A stretch of 64,000 nucleotides of DNA, taken from positions 124,001 through 188,000 of the forward strand of contig NZ_MKXO01000003.1 in the NCBI RefSeq assembly GCF_001766415.1, written 5' to 3'. Below the pieces are notes generated by a model. The model did no database searches. It was given only the letters and a program-made list of their open reading frames with translations, and was not told where the DNA came from. Positions 24,890-34,900 of the stretch are shown here, in pieces. Made by a program: the position numbers and the translations under genes. Positions within the stretch are counted from its first letter, which is position 1, and every line of letters begins with the position of its first letter. The DNA is from Exiguobacterium aurantiacum (GTDB taxonomy: Bacteria > Bacillota > Bacilli > Exiguobacteriales > Exiguobacteriaceae).

Positions 24890-27013
24890 ATGAACCAATC
24901 ACTTGAATTTAAAACTGAATTCACAGTTCAAACAATGATTCACGATTTGCATGAATTAATCGCGAAGACAAATCGACTTAACATTAACACCACAGAACTA
25001 GAAAAGATTTACCGTAGATTACAGGTCATGAATTTGATTTCAACACGTCATGTAATTAGTGTTGCTGGTTTACAGAGCGCAGGGAAAACTTTAATTGTAA
25101 AACGAACGCTAGGTTTGCCGGACGATCTTTTACTATCGGAAGTGGGTGTTGGAGAGAAGCGACCTGTACTGATTTCATCTGATAGTACTGCTTCAAATAT
25201 TAAATATTTGGTGACACGCGCTGCTAAAACTAAATCAGGAAGCTTTGAAATTCAGAATGATGTTATCACAAAAGAATTATTAAACGAAGGTGTTCAAAAT
25301 CCAAATGAAGAGATGCTTTGGTTTGAAATTGTTCTTCCGAAAAATAATGTCCTGGGACATTTGACGCTGGCTTTATTACCGGGATTTGAACGTAGCAGTC
25401 GCACCGATTCTCAAAAATTTCTTGATATCTTTCTTAATAGTTCAACAGGCGTCATTCTTGTATTGAATCATATGCGCCTTGCGCAAATGAATCAAGAAAG
25501 ACTACTTCAAAAAGTTGCTGATACCTACAAAGACAAGTCACCAGGTTTTGTAATCACTCATGCTAGCGAGCTGTCACCTGATAAAATGGAAATGATTCGT
25601 CATAATTTATTTGAAAAATTTGAAATGGCTGATGAAGCTCAAATCATTTTATCGGATACAGATATTAAAAATGTGCCTCAAGAAATGGAGAGATTAATCA
25701 AATCAAATAGTCAGTATACACAGGAGTCTTTAAGTCTCCATCATGAAGAACTATTACAACTCGGTGAGTCTTTATCATATGAACTAACTTCTCTTGAAGA
25801 CCAACTTGAGATTAAAGAGAACTACTCACTTAAATCACGGCGAGAACTTCGGACTATTCAACGCATTTTCGAGGCGGCACGAGAGAAATATATAAAAAAT
25901 TTAGAAGATAATTTAAAAACACGCCTTGATTCACACGTTCAAAAATGCGTAGGTGAAATTACAGAAAGTATAAAAAACGAAAAGTATAATAACGTTGACA
26001 AAATTAAGTCTTTATTCAAAAGCGATTTAAAATTTAATGAGCGATTGAAAATACTGGAACTAATTCGACAGACTTACGCACAAGAGGGAACGCGAACAAT
26101 GGATTACATCATAGTAGATTCTATTGAGGCAATGAATCGACGAAACATAAATATGCGTAGGCAGCACGTGTCACCTATCAAGCCAATCAAAACATCACTC
26201 CCTCCTAAAACAATGAAATTTTTAGAGACAAGTAATGAAAATAGACTAAGCAATCAAGCCAATAACGAAGTGTCTGCCAGTGATGGAGAAATTGGACAGT
26301 CTAATTTCACTCAAGCTCTAGCTGTCATCGATCAGTATTTAAATACAGATGATCTTGAGGTGACATTGACGGAACAGGATATCCAACAGCTCCCTGTTAT
26401 CTCGGGGATAATTATGCAGCATTTGATATTGACAAAAGGGGACGTTGGTAGTCATAAGATGCTTACTGAAGGAATCGAGCAACTCAAAATGTTTCAGGGT
26501 CAGCCGAAAGATTTGGAAGAGTTTCATCAAGAGTTTTCAAATCTCTTTTTAGATGCGAATCGTATTGCGACTGGAGCAGCAGTTTTCTTTGGTATAGATG
26601 CACTAGATGGAACACTAAATGGTTTTGCCGCAATTAATGGATTACTTGGAACCCTCGGAATTTCAGCAGCGTTGACTTCCGCACTTTCTATTGCCGGGCT
26701 CGGTAGTGTAGCGGGACTTATAGCAATTCAAAAGGGATCAGCAAAAATCGAGAAGTTTAAATATGAACGTCACGAATATTCGCGTAAGGTACTAGAAGCA
26801 ACAGCAAATTATCAACGTGAGGTAATTGTCGAAGGTGCAAATAGAATTATGGATGAAATGCAGGATAAGCTGACATATGCCTATCGATTACGGCGACAAG
26901 ATGGATCAGACCTCGGACTGTATGAGGAGGTTGAAGTTCGGTTAAAACGATTAGAATATCAATGTGGGAAATTAAGAGAAGAGGCGTTCCGAAATGCAGG
27001 ATTCCTTAACTGA
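24890..27013 (+). CDS. Dynamin-like GTPase A (first gene of three)
   Basis: A 707-residue protein with a P-loop GLQSAGKT at residues 60-67, the form used by dynamins (GxxxSxGKS/T). A possible G3 region is LALLPGFERSS (about 158-168), where the usual D of DxPG is replaced by L. Long helical segments follow (about 275-400). A hydrophobic region at about 554-622 (TGAAVFFGIDAL, GLLGTLGISAALTSALSIAGLGSVAGLIAI) fits a membrane-inserting paddle. Such proteins bind and remodel membranes in a GTP-dependent way. It overlaps the next GTPase gene by 20 bases. The start follows AAAGGAG. Two adjacent dynamins of this kind resemble LeoA/LeoB and the Eleos phage-defence system; that link is inference. Confidence 0.8.
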   Translation: MNQSLEFKTEFTVQTMIHDLHELIAKTNRLNINTTELEKIYRRLQVMNLISTRHVISVAGLQSAGKTLIVKRTLGLPDDLLLSEVGVGEKRPVLISSDSTASNIKYLVTRAAKTKSGSFEIQNDVITKELLNEGVQNPNEEMLWFEIVLPKNNVLGHLTLALLPGFERSSRTDSQKFLDIFLNSSTGVILVLNHMRLAQMNQERLLQKVADTYKDKSPGFVITHASELSPDKMEMIRHNLFEKFEMADEAQIILSDTDIKNVPQEMERLIKSNSQYTQESLSLHHEELLQLGESLSYELTSLEDQLEIKENYSLKSRRELRTIQRIFEAAREKYIKNLEDNLKTRLDSHVQKCVGEITESIKNEKYNNVDKIKSLFKSDLKFNERLKILELIRQTYAQEGTRTMDYIIVDSIEAMNRRNINMRRQHVSPIKPIKTSLPPKTMKFLETSNENRLSNQANNEVSASDGEIGQSNFTQALAVIDQYLNTDDLEVTLTEQDIQQLPVISGIIMQHLILTKGDVGSHKMLTEGIEQLKMFQGQPKDLEEFHQEFSNLFLDANRIATGAAVFFGIDALDGTLNGFAAINGLLGTLGISAALTSALSIAGLGSVAGLIAIQKGSAKIEKFKYERHEYSRKVLEATANYQREVIVEGANRIMDEMQDKLTYAYRLRRQDGSDLGLYEEVEVRLKRLEYQCGKLREEAFRNAGFLN

Positions 27014-28847
27014 GTTTCCAAAGATGCGGTTCAAATGGGCCAATGCTGCAAGAGAAGATTTCCTGGAACGATTTGAAATGTATGATATTCAATCAGTTAG
27101 TCCTGATTCTGAAGCTGTCATTTTATCGGTTTATGGACCAACACAAGTAGGGAAGACGACATTGATTTTAAATTTATTAGGTGTTAAAGAAGAAGCAATC
27201 AATGAACTTTCAACGTTTCTTCGAGGTAAACGCAATTTAGGGGAGTCTGCGACAGTCACGGTCACGCGATATCAAATTTCAAAGACGGAAGAATACGTGT
27301 TGACCTTGCCAGACGAAGCACCGACAGTCATTCACACATCGACCGTATTGGAAGAAAAACTAGCTGAGCTAAGACAGAGAGTAGAACAGGGGCAACATAA
27401 TGCGATTGCCCCTGTTCTAATTGAATTGCCAAAATCAAAATTTGTTCAAACTAACGTCACTCTCGAATTATTAGATTTACCTGGTATTGAGTCCGCCGAA
27501 GAAAGAGAAAGACGACATGTTGAAAGATGTATTGATTATTGGATTCCGCGCTCGCACGTTTGTTTGATCGTTAATAGTGCATCAGATTTAACTTTTCTAC
27601 GAGACATTGGGATGAGCCACCTGAAGCACTGGTATGACTATCCTGATAATTTTTATGTCGTGCTGACACGTGCTTTTTCGCCTGATTCAGTCAAAAAGAG
27701 ACTTCAAAATAAAAATATTGGTGATGTGGAAAACCTTAGGAACTATTACAAAAGAGAAATGAATGACATTCTTGGGCGCATCACGGAGACGATTTATCCA
27801 ATTGAAATTGGTCATAGTCTTGAACGTTTGCAACCATTTGAACAAGAACTAGCAAAAAAAATTTTAAATGAACTGAAAGAGCAAATTCAAAATATAAATT
27901 ATCAGCATGTGTCTTTTAGTTATTTGACAAGGTATTACGCGGAAGTACTACGTGAAAGCGAAGAGGACATTACGTTCCTAAATAAAAAACTCACACTAAA
28001 GAAATCTCAAACTGAACAATGGAAAATCCGGCTAGGCATACTCATAGATGGTGATGAAGAAAAAAGGATTGCTCACGAAGAGCATTTAGAAATAATAAAA
28101 GAAGTTCAGGATAAGTTCAGAATTTTTTTCACATATCTGTGGAAACGAAAAACATGGGAACAACAAGTTGATAAATTGGTTGATGAGTTGCAGTCATGCA
28201 TGTCTAAAAAATCATTGAATAATGGGTTTCGAGAGTTGAAAATTTCATTTGAAGAACAAATAAATAGTCAAATTTTAAACATGAATAAGCTATTAGAAAA
28301 ATTGTACAAAGAGGACGATTTATTAAATTTAAATGTGAAATTAAACGTGAATGTGTGTATTGATTTTAATAATTGGGATGAATCGAAAATTGATAGATAT
28401 CTTTCCCGAAGAAATTATAACGATCAAATAAAATTGATGAAGGCTAATTTAGTAGGCGTGACAATGAATTTCTGTAAATCAGTTTACAAAGAGGCGGACG
28501 AAATCTATAGAAGCCTTACTAACCTTTATGACGATTTAATAAGATTACATGCTTTGGAACAACGACGTGGAAATAGACGAAAGAGGACCTACGAGCAGAG
28601 AATAAGAAAGATTGAATATGAAATCTCTGAGTTCGAGATAGAATTATTAAAGACTCAATCCTCTTGGCAAAAAGATCAACACCATGCTCGAACATACAAA
28701 TACTATTTTATCGAGCGTTTTAAAAGTAGAAAGGAAGAACTGTGCAAACAAGCAGTATATGGGGATGCGAAAGAACGTTACATGGCCGGAATATATCTAC
28801 TTATGCTTGAAAAGGATTTCGAAAAAATTATTGAGACGTTAGGGTGA
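26994..28847 (+). CDS. Dynamin-like GTPase B (second gene of three)
   Basis: A 617-residue protein with a P-loop GPTQVGKTT at 48-56, a G3 motif DLPGIES at 161-167, and a G4-like LTRAF position after FYVVL (about 224-228), where the canonical N/TKxD is not evident. The C-terminal half is highly charged and helical, with coiled-coil character (KKLTLKKSQTEQWK, RKRTYEQRIRKIEYE). No clear membrane segment is seen, unlike its neighbour, so the pair may form an asymmetric heteromer like LeoB/LeoC or paired cyanobacterial dynamins. It starts inside the end of gene A (AAGAGG site) and ends 6 bases before gene C. AT-rich throughout. Confidence 0.78.
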   Translation: MQDSLTEFPKMRFKWANAAREDFLERFEMYDIQSVSPDSEAVILSVYGPTQVGKTTLILNLLGVKEEAINELSTFLRGKRNLGESATVTVTRYQISKTEEYVLTLPDEAPTVIHTSTVLEEKLAELRQRVEQGQHNAIAPVLIELPKSKFVQTNVTLELLDLPGIESAEERERRHVERCIDYWIPRSHVCLIVNSASDLTFLRDIGMSHLKHWYDYPDNFYVVLTRAFSPDSVKKRLQNKNIGDVENLRNYYKREMNDILGRITETIYPIEIGHSLERLQPFEQELAKKILNELKEQIQNINYQHVSFSYLTRYYAEVLRESEEDITFLNKKLTLKKSQTEQWKIRLGILIDGDEEKRIAHEEHLEIIKEVQDKFRIFFTYLWKRKTWEQQVDKLVDELQSCMSKKSLNNGFRELKISFEEQINSQILNMNKLLEKLYKEDDLLNLNVKLNVNVCIDFNNWDESKIDRYLSRRNYNDQIKLMKANLVGVTMNFCKSVYKEADEIYRSLTNLYDDLIRLHALEQRRGNRRKRTYEQRIRKIEYEISEFEIELLKTQSSWQKDQHHARTYKYYFIERFKSRKEELCKQAVYGDAKERYMAGIYLLMLEKDFEKIIETLG

Positions 28848-28853
28848 GAAAAA

Positions 28854-29936
28854 ATGAATATAAGTAATCCTAAATCAAGTGAAGAAGCCCTTTATGAACA
28901 AGCTCTTGTTTCATTAAAAGAACTTAATGACGAAGTTTTTTTAAATCGTTTTCGAAAAGAACTAACGGAAGCCATTATTTCCATTCAAAATGAAATTGAC
29001 GATTTGTCTGTGGAGATAAAAAGAGAGCAGAAAAATGTTGGGGCCGCTATCAAACATATGAATCATGTAGTAGAAGGAGCTAATAATCAGTCAATCTCAA
29101 GCGTTCAAAACATGGTGCAAGATGTCCAAACATATTTTCAAAGTTTTTCTGCCGAGTATAACAACGGAGTTGAACGAGTAAGAGACCTGATCAGTCAGTC
29201 TAATGAACTTTCTAAAGGACTGATTGATTCTTACGTCGCTAAACACGAAAAGAGATTTATAATGGCGCAGGAACGACATGAAATAGAGCATGGTCGTTTG
29301 AAGACGGTCGTAACTGAAATCGGAGAACATGTCTCTGTTCTAGAGGAACTTCATAGACTCTGGCTTGAACTGCTAAATGATTTTAAAAATAGCATGGCTG
29401 AGCAACGTGTTACATTCGAACGTAATAACGAGAACCAGCGAAATCTACTAATAACGACGGAAGAAAAATTATTATGTCAAATTAATCAACTGGAGGAAAA
29501 GATAGTTAAAACCGATAGAGAGCAACGAGATTCAGCAGAGATGCATAAAATGAACTGGCAGTCAGCGCTCAAAGAACAGAGTAGGGCATTCGAAAAAATA
29601 GAAGAACAATTGACAGGCCGTGTTAGTGAAATGGAGGACGCCATCAATCAGTTCACGAACGAGCATAGGGGTTGGGAGATAGCGATAAATGATCAAAAGA
29701 AAGTATGGGAAAATGAGTGGATTGAACGGACAGAAACAGATTTAATCAATCGAATTCAGGTAGTGGAGGAATTAAAAAATGCACATCGACAGTTAGCTCT
29801 GCAAACTATACAAGAGCTCCAAACAGAGAATAATCAATTGAATGCTCGATATGATACTCTAGCGAAGCAGAACCATCTATTTTTGGGTGGATTGATTTTT
29901 TTAAGTGCCATTCAAATTATTTTGCATTTTATTTGA
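28854..29936 (+). CDS. Coiled-coil protein with C-terminal membrane anchor (third gene)
   Basis: A 360-residue protein, nearly all predicted coiled coil from about residue 40 to 335 (segments such as EIDDLSVEIKREQKN and QINQLEEKIVKTDREQ). It ends in one hydrophobic segment (FLGGLIFLSAIQIILHFI) at the very C-terminus, as in tail-anchored proteins. It has no enzymatic motif. It starts 6 bases after GTPase B with GGGTGAG as ribosome site, so the three genes form one operon. It may tether or sense for the two dynamins at the membrane. It has no obvious counterpart that I know of in LeoABC or Eleos, where the partner is itself a GTPase. Confidence 0.75.
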   Translation: MNISNPKSSEEALYEQALVSLKELNDEVFLNRFRKELTEAIISIQNEIDDLSVEIKREQKNVGAAIKHMNHVVEGANNQSISSVQNMVQDVQTYFQSFSAEYNNGVERVRDLISQSNELSKGLIDSYVAKHEKRFIMAQERHEIEHGRLKTVVTEIGEHVSVLEELHRLWLELLNDFKNSMAEQRVTFERNNENQRNLLITTEEKLLCQINQLEEKIVKTDREQRDSAEMHKMNWQSALKEQSRAFEKIEEQLTGRVSEMEDAINQFTNEHRGWEIAINDQKKVWENEWIERTETDLINRIQVVEELKNAHRQLALQTIQELQTENNQLNARYDTLAKQNHLFLGGLIFLSAIQIILHFI

Positions 29937-29999
29937 ACTATATTAAAAAATGAAGTTTGAGATGAAAGGGAAAAGTAACTTTTCGTCGGATATACAGAT

Positions 30000-30420
30000 A
30001 CACCAGTTTATCGCGTTTTGAAAACCTAGATGGATACTGGAATACGCTCGACGTTGTAGAAGGGTATGTACGTCACGATGGCCGATTTCAGTTCTTCATA
30101 AGTTTGGATTTCATGTAGGCAGTACATTTACACCTTCAAAGTACCTCAAAAACTCTTAATTGGGGTATTGTCGATGCAGCGGGCCAAGCTCGTGTCCTCA
30201 ACTCACCCGTTTAGTTCTTTGGGATGTGTACTGGAAGCTCTGGTCGCTGTGAATCATCACGGCGCTCCGGTAGAAAGGGAAGCACCGGTAACTGACGAAG
30301 ACGCGATGCTGCTTCAACATCGGATTGTCCATCGCTAGACGAACGCGGAATGTCTGGACTGGAGAACCGCATACGGGGCCTGAGCCGAGGAAGTGTTGCG
30401 CTTGATTTGACAAACCGTCG
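30000..30420 (-). pseudogene. Decayed IS3-family transposase (orfB) remnant
   Basis: On the minus strand two frames share the C-terminal part of an IS3/IS150-type transposase. MIHSDQSFQYTS corresponds to the conserved HSDxGxQYTS around the second catalytic aspartate. After a frameshift, RCIDNTPIKSF then a stop then GTLKV, and EIQTYEELKSAIVTYIPFYN then VERIP correspond to the region with the catalytic glutamate (here lost in the changed segment) and the YNxxR end. Stops are present in the joined frame (for example after IKSF and after PVSI). No terminal repeats were recognised. It marks the right edge of the accessory island. Confidence 0.75.
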
Positions 30421-30503
30421 TACATAAAAGTTAAAGCCGCTATTAATAAATTGTGACAATGGTTATTTTGGTGTTGAGACGAACTAGGATGAGGAGTGCG
30501 TGT

Positions 30504-31688
30504 GTGCATACTTTAATAGTCTTTTTAATCGTATTGGTAATTTCGACTCCGATTTTTCTGTTACTCATTCGTGATTTTCGACGTCGCCAAATGATCCATA
30601 CTTATCTAAAACGTCAACTTGATCCACTTAAGAGTGAACTGAAGAGCCACGAGCACAACCCAGCTAAACAATTCGAGTTACTCGACCCGATCTACCGAGC
30701 CGTCGTGTTTCAGACGCATTCAAAACTGAAGATGAAACGGGCACGGCTTGAAGAGATGGTCAGCGATGAACTCAATCGTCTCCTCAAAAGTAGACGGTCG
30801 GCACTTTGGTCGTCAATCGTCGTGATCGGACGTGGCGTGCTCGCGTTGATTATGCTCAGCGTGAGTACTGCGAGCGGTTATATCGTCTACACGGAGCTCG
30901 AGACAAGTGATTTATTCGGTCCGAAACAGGTCGAGAGTCAAACCGCTACGATTTTAGGGGACACGTTCGAGTTACCAGGCCAGATTGCCTCACCGGAAGA
31001 ACTAGGCATGGCGCTCGCTTATCATATGAGCCAGTTTGATGAGTCGTTCGCCATCCGTTATATTGGCAAGAACAATGATTTTGAACAAATGATGGAGCAG
31101 GCAGGAGACTGGATCGAGACGAATCATATTTACGTCTATCGCTTATCGCGACAGTGGGAAACACAATTTACGGATTACGGAGGTTACGTCGACATCGAGT
31201 TCGACATCGCTTATGATATGACGACCGAACAGGCGCATCAAATCGAAGAAAAAATTGATCAAGTCGTCGAGGAGATCCCAACCGGCTTGAACGATTATGA
31301 GAAAGTTAAATATGTGAATGACTTTGTCGTGTTGAATACAGCCTATAATTTGTATAGCGTGGCGAGTCCGTTTACCCCGTACTCGATTCTATTCAATGGG
31401 GAAGGTGTCTGTGAAGGGTACGCGCTGACGACGTTGCTTCTATTAGAAGCGGCTGGAGTAGAGGCGAGATACATCTCAGGCGAGGCCGGGACGGAGTTGC
31501 ACGCGTGGAACCTCGTGAAACTTGACGGTGCTTGGTATCACTTGGATACGACGTGGAACGATCCGGTCCCAAACCGTCCAGGGGAAGTCGGGTATAACTA
31601 TTTTTTAGTGTCAGATGAGACACTTCGGGCGGACCATACGTGGGAAGAAGAGACGTATCCGGTGACGGCGACAGCGAACTATCATTGA
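30504..31688 (+). CDS. Membrane-bound transglutaminase-like protein
   Basis: About 394 residues. An N-terminal membrane segment (LIVFLIVLVISTPIFLLLI) is followed by a charged helical stretch, a second membrane segment near residues 105-130 (IVVIGRGVLALIMLSV), and a C-terminal transglutaminase-like domain. Its catalytic triad is C303 (GEGVCEGYA), H333 (LHAWN) and D348 (YHLDTTWND), counted from GTG 30504. That start has GAGGAG 7 bases upstream; ATG 30489 and ATG 30453 in the same frame are possible but lack good sites. Proteins of this type are often cell-surface proteases or peptide crosslinkers. The exact substrate is unknown. Confidence 0.82.
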   Translation: MHTLIVFLIVLVISTPIFLLLIRDFRRRQMIHTYLKRQLDPLKSELKSHEHNPAKQFELLDPIYRAVVFQTHSKLKMKRARLEEMVSDELNRLLKSRRSALWSSIVVIGRGVLALIMLSVSTASGYIVYTELETSDLFGPKQVESQTATILGDTFELPGQIASPEELGMALAYHMSQFDESFAIRYIGKNNDFEQMMEQAGDWIETNHIYVYRLSRQWETQFTDYGGYVDIEFDIAYDMTTEQAHQIEEKIDQVVEEIPTGLNDYEKVKYVNDFVVLNTAYNLYSVASPFTPYSILFNGEGVCEGYALTTLLLLEAAGVEARYISGEAGTELHAWNLVKLDGAWYHLDTTWNDPVPNRPGEVGYNYFLVSDETLRADHTWEEETYPVTATANYH

Positions 31689-31693
31689 GGTAG

Positions 31694-31725
31694 GAGTGAA
31701 GCGATTGAAGCTTCGCTCTTTTTTT
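31694..31725 (+). terminator. Terminator of the transglutaminase-like gene
   Basis: GAGTGAAGC (31694-31702) pairs with GCTTCGCTC (31710-31718), followed by seven T. Confidence 0.88.
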
Positions 31726-31962
31726 GTTGCATTCATACACTTGTTTTTAAAAATAGGTCATTTCGTTTTTGAGAAACGTGCTATATTTTTATATGGGATT
31801 TATAGGATTCATATTCAAAAACATACACATTGACTAAAGAGAAGAGGAAAATATATGAAAAGGTGGTTAGGTTGGTTTCAGAATTAACTATATACGACGG
31901 TTATCTAGCTGTTCTGTACAATATACAAAGATTGAACGAAGTAATATAAGGAGGAAGTTCAT

Positions 31963-34900
31963 GTGAAGAAATTTATGAGTTTACTTATTTGTACTATGCT
32001 ACTTTTTGGCGTCCACATCGATTCTTTTTCTCTAATCGTGAATGCGCAAGTGGATACAATCAAGCCGGAACTAGAAAGTATTAGTCTCGACAAGAAATCC
32101 GTCATCCCAGGGGAGAGCGTCGGCATCACAATTGACGCCTTTGATGAGGGTAGCGGAATTCGTACGGTTGATGTTTACTACAGTAGCCCGGTCACAGTCA
32201 AAACGAAAAGCGTACGTCTGACGTTGGGCGAGGACGGCAAGTACCGGGGGCAGCTCGCGATGACGTCAAACGACGAGTCGGGTACCTGGATCATCTATCA
32301 TGTGTCGATATACGACAACATGGGGAACTATCTAGAAATTTACAATTCGAATCATAGCAAGGTGCTTTCATCTTGGAACAAGAGAGATTTCAGCGAGTAT
32401 AACTTCGAATTGAATGGAACGCAGGTGGACACGGTCAAGCCAATGCTGAAGAGCATCGGCCTCGACAAGAAGTCCGTCTTGCCAGGGGAGAGCGTCGGCA
32501 TCACAATTGACGCCTTTGATGAGGGTAGCGGAATTCGTACGGTCGATGTTTACTACAGTAGCCCGGTCACAGTCAAAACGAAAAGCGTACGTCTGACGTT
32601 GGGCGAGGACGGCAAGTATCGCGGACAGCTCGCGATGACGTCAAACGACGAGTCGGGTACCTGGATCATCTATCATGTGTCGATATACGACAACATGGGG
32701 AACTATCTAGAAATTTACAATTCGAATCATAGCAAGGTGCTTTCATCTTGGAACAAGAGAGATTTCAACGAGCAGAACTTCGAATTGAATGGAACGCAAG
32801 TGGATACAATCAAGCCGGAACTAAAAAGTATTAGTCTCGACAAGAAATCCGTCTTGCCATGGGAGAGCGTCGGTATTACAGTTGACGCTTTTGATGAGGG
32901 CAGCGGAATTCGTACGGTCGATGTCTACTATGGTAGCCCGGTCACAGCCAAAACAAAGAGTGTACGTCTGACGTTGGGCGAGGATGGCAAGTATCGCGGA
33001 CAGCTCGCGATGACGTCAAACGACGAGTCGGGGACCTGGATCATTTATTACGTGTCGATTTATGACAACATTGGGAACTACTTGACGACATACAATTCGA
33101 ATCATGACAAAGTTCTTTATTCATGGAATAAAAAAGATTTTAGTGATTATAATTTTGATTTAATTGAGGACAACACGGTTCCTATTTTTGAAAAAATCGA
33201 ATCAACTTCATTTGAATTGGACGACGATGGCTTCCAATCGTTTACCGTGTTCACTTCTGACAATTCAAAATTGAAGTCAGTTGATGCCACGTTTGTGAAC
33301 GAATCCGATGAAACGATGGCGATATCGAGTACGAATGTCACGACAGATGGGTTTAACATGGAGTTGCCTCGTAGTGCGTTCCCTAAAGAAGCATCGACTT
33401 GGAAACTTCAATCATTGCGTATAAAAGATATGAACGGGAATGAAACGACGGTGACGGAAGGTTTATCTCTTACGATTAAAACGCTCGCTGCTATCACGCC
33501 TATCGATGCACGCATCGTCACATCAAATGAAAAATGGACTAACACAATGGTGAACCAAGATGTGTACATCATGCCAGGTGTCACATTGACGCTCGGCCAA
33601 GGTACAGTCCTCAACGGAAAGGTGTATGTCGGTGGGCGGTTACGGCTCACTGGAGGTGTGACAGCATATGGGCAAGTTCGTGCAACTTATTTTATTACCG
33701 GCTACTATACACCTTCCCAAGATGGGATGGTCGTCATATCTGGATCAAATCTTGTATATTCAAAAGCTGCGACGAATCAATTGTATGACACATTGCCATT
33801 CGGACTTGAAGCCACACCTGTATTCGAACAAGACGGCATGGTGTCAATATCGGGATCCTTCATTCCGCTGTCGACTCTCTACTTGAACGGAGAACCGCTC
33901 CAAACAAAAGCAAACGGAACGTTCCGTGTCGATATGAAGGCGCCGAAAGACCAAACTTTACGTTTCTCGATGACTGATGTGTACGGTAAGATTCATCGAT
34001 GGTCGTATCGAGTGTATAAAACGGATGCTCCGATTGTAACTGCCACACTCGACAGTGGCATCTATTTGAAAGGTCAGATGGTTGAATTGACGACGACCGA
34101 TGGAACGATTCATGTCACACGTAACGACCAATCATCTGTATACGAAGGACCTTTCACTCTCGACAAGACGGTGAGCCTCTCTGTTTATGCCAAAGATGAG
34201 ATTGACCGTACGTCTGAGACCATATCACGGCGATATGAAGTCATGACAATTGACCCTGTGACGAATCGAGATACGTCGATTCAAGGAACGGCGGAACCGG
34301 GTACAGATGTAACATTGTCACTCGGCGCAAACACCTCTACAGTCATGACCGATGAAACGGGCCGTTTCGTCTTCGACGCACTACGTCTAACGAATAACTC
34401 TATGTTCTCCATCCAAGCCACTCACGGGATGTTGACAAGTGATCTTTGGACGAAGTCAATCCAAGACGTCATCGCGCCAATCGTGACCGGTGTCTCGCAT
34501 GACCAGTTCTACGCTCAACCTGTTTCGTTCACATTCAACGAAGAGACAGCGACGTTGAATGGCAATGTCGTCACGTCGCCTGTCCGTGTGGAAACGGACG
34601 GCACTTACGAGCTAGTTGTCAAAGATGAAGCGAACAATCAGACAACGATGCGCTTCGTGTTAGATCAAAAAGCGCCTGTTTTGATGGGAGTACCGAACGG
34701 TGTGACAAATCAAGTCGTGACACCGACCTTCAATGAAGGTGTAGCGCTTTTAAATGGGAAGCCGTTTACGTCAGGCCAATCAATCACGACAGACGGTGTG
34801 TATACGTTAGTCGTTCGAGACAAGCCAGGAAATGAAACGAGGCAATCATTCAAGATTGACCGTACCCCACCTATCGTCAGTGATGTTAAAAATGGATCTT

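Noticed and set aside
32050-33174. Regular repeats considered as a CRISPR array
   Set aside because: Units are 375 bases, coding, in frame and without unique spacers; they are protein repeats. No short spaced repeats typical of CRISPR were seen elsewhere.
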